From the NCBI RefSeq assembly GCF_001269985.1, contig NZ_BBZB01000001.1, forward strand, positions 2,852,001 to 2,916,000: a stretch of DNA of 64,000 nt, written 5' to 3'. This stretch comes from Pseudoalteromonas sp. '520P1 No. 423'. GTDB taxonomy: Bacteria; Pseudomonadota; Gammaproteobacteria; Enterobacterales; Alteromonadaceae. Under the pieces are notes generated by a model. It was given only the letters and a program-made list of their open reading frames with translations, had not been told where the DNA came from and ran no database searches. Positions 63,744 through 64,000 of this stretch are shown here, piece after piece. A program made the position numbers and the translations under genes. The stretch's first letter is position 1. The number at the start of each line of letters is the position of its first letter.

Positions 63744-63752
63744 AATAATTCT

Positions 63753-64000
63753 TTAAAGTTGGGCTTGATATCTGTTAAGCCCCGCTTCTAAATCTTCTAA
63801 TAAATCTTCAACATCTTCAAGACCGACATGTAAACGAATTAATGCACCTTTATCCCAACCAGTGGCAGAACGTAAATGTTTAATTGAAAGACTCGCCGTA
63901 ATTAAACTCTCAAATCCGCCCCATGAGAATCCCATTTTAAAATGATGCATACCATCAAGCATCGCTGTAATGGCTTTTTGATTACCTGCTTTCATTACAA
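63753..64000 (-). CDS. metC: Cystathionine beta-lyase-like, C-terminal part
   Basis: The gene runs off the right edge; only the last about 82 residues are seen. They read FKMGFSWGGFESLITASLS, RSATGWDKGALIRLHVGLED and VEDLLEDLEAGLNRYQ, the C terminus of PLP-dependent Cys/Met metabolism enzymes. FSWGGFESL points to cystathionine beta-lyase (MetC), which makes homocysteine from cystathionine. The PLP-binding Lys lies outside the window. Confidence 0.85.
   Translation of the reverse strand, partial: VMKAGNQKAITAMLDGMHHFKMGFSWGGFESLITASLSIKHLRSATGWDKGALIRLHVGLEDVEDLLEDLEAGLNRYQAQL

Overview
The window reads as the chromosome of an AT-rich, marine, probably cold-adapted gammaproteobacterium of the Alteromonadales type (Colwellia, Psychromonas, Shewanella or Pseudoalteromonas relatives). 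This rests on a complete pfa (EPA/DHA-type polyunsaturated fatty acid synthase) cluster, a large sedentary integron, and neighbours such as glk with LacI regulators, rlmI, hrpA and DUF6435. The genus cannot be fixed by reading. No rRNA or tRNA gene was seen.

Left part, 1-24300: a chromosomal integron array. The integrase gene intI (24315-25535, plus strand) lies at the right border. An SOS/LexA box sits in its promoter and the attI region lies upstream. Most cassette genes run on the minus strand away from attI, as expected. About ten attC sites are recognisable (TAACGCC... at one end, ...CTTGTTATA at the other). Almost every attC carries an insertion: three different IS110/IS1111-type elements (here called A, B and C), an IS1182-type element, and a 146-bp MITE sharing the IS1182 ends. 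A, C, IS1182 and the MITE break the TAAC|G end of attC; B breaks the CTTG|TTATA end. One attC is hit at both ends. The 3' noncoding region of each IS1111-type element contains a short copy of its own target/left junction, which suggests bridge (seek) RNA guides. The array also holds two antisense toxin-antitoxin cassettes (yefM-yoeB, parDE), an IS91-type element broken by a RAYT region with a 689-bp flanking duplication, and many decayed cassettes. intI itself is split by a 262-bp MITE, so the integron is probably frozen.

Middle, 25540-45530: the pfa cluster. pfaR, pfaA, pfaB, pfaC and pfaD are on the minus strand with tight spacing (pfaA/pfaB overlap by 8 bp; a hairpin lies before pfaD). pfaE, the phosphopantetheinyl transferase that activates the ACPs, is divergent. 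PfaA has six tandem ACPs.

Right part, 45540-64000: housekeeping and accessory genes. They include a dead substrate-binding protein gene, an anchored unknown protein, a GNAT-MFS operon divergent from a LysR regulator, and an OpuAC-like binding protein overlapping a histidine kinase. Next come a deleted ytfJ remnant, acylphosphatase, rlmI, a PilZ protein, hrpA, remnants of a small zinc-finger-like gene and ydcH, and a glk-lacI operon divergent from a second lacI with a perfect 14-bp palindrome between them. The C-terminal end of a metC-like gene lies at the right edge.
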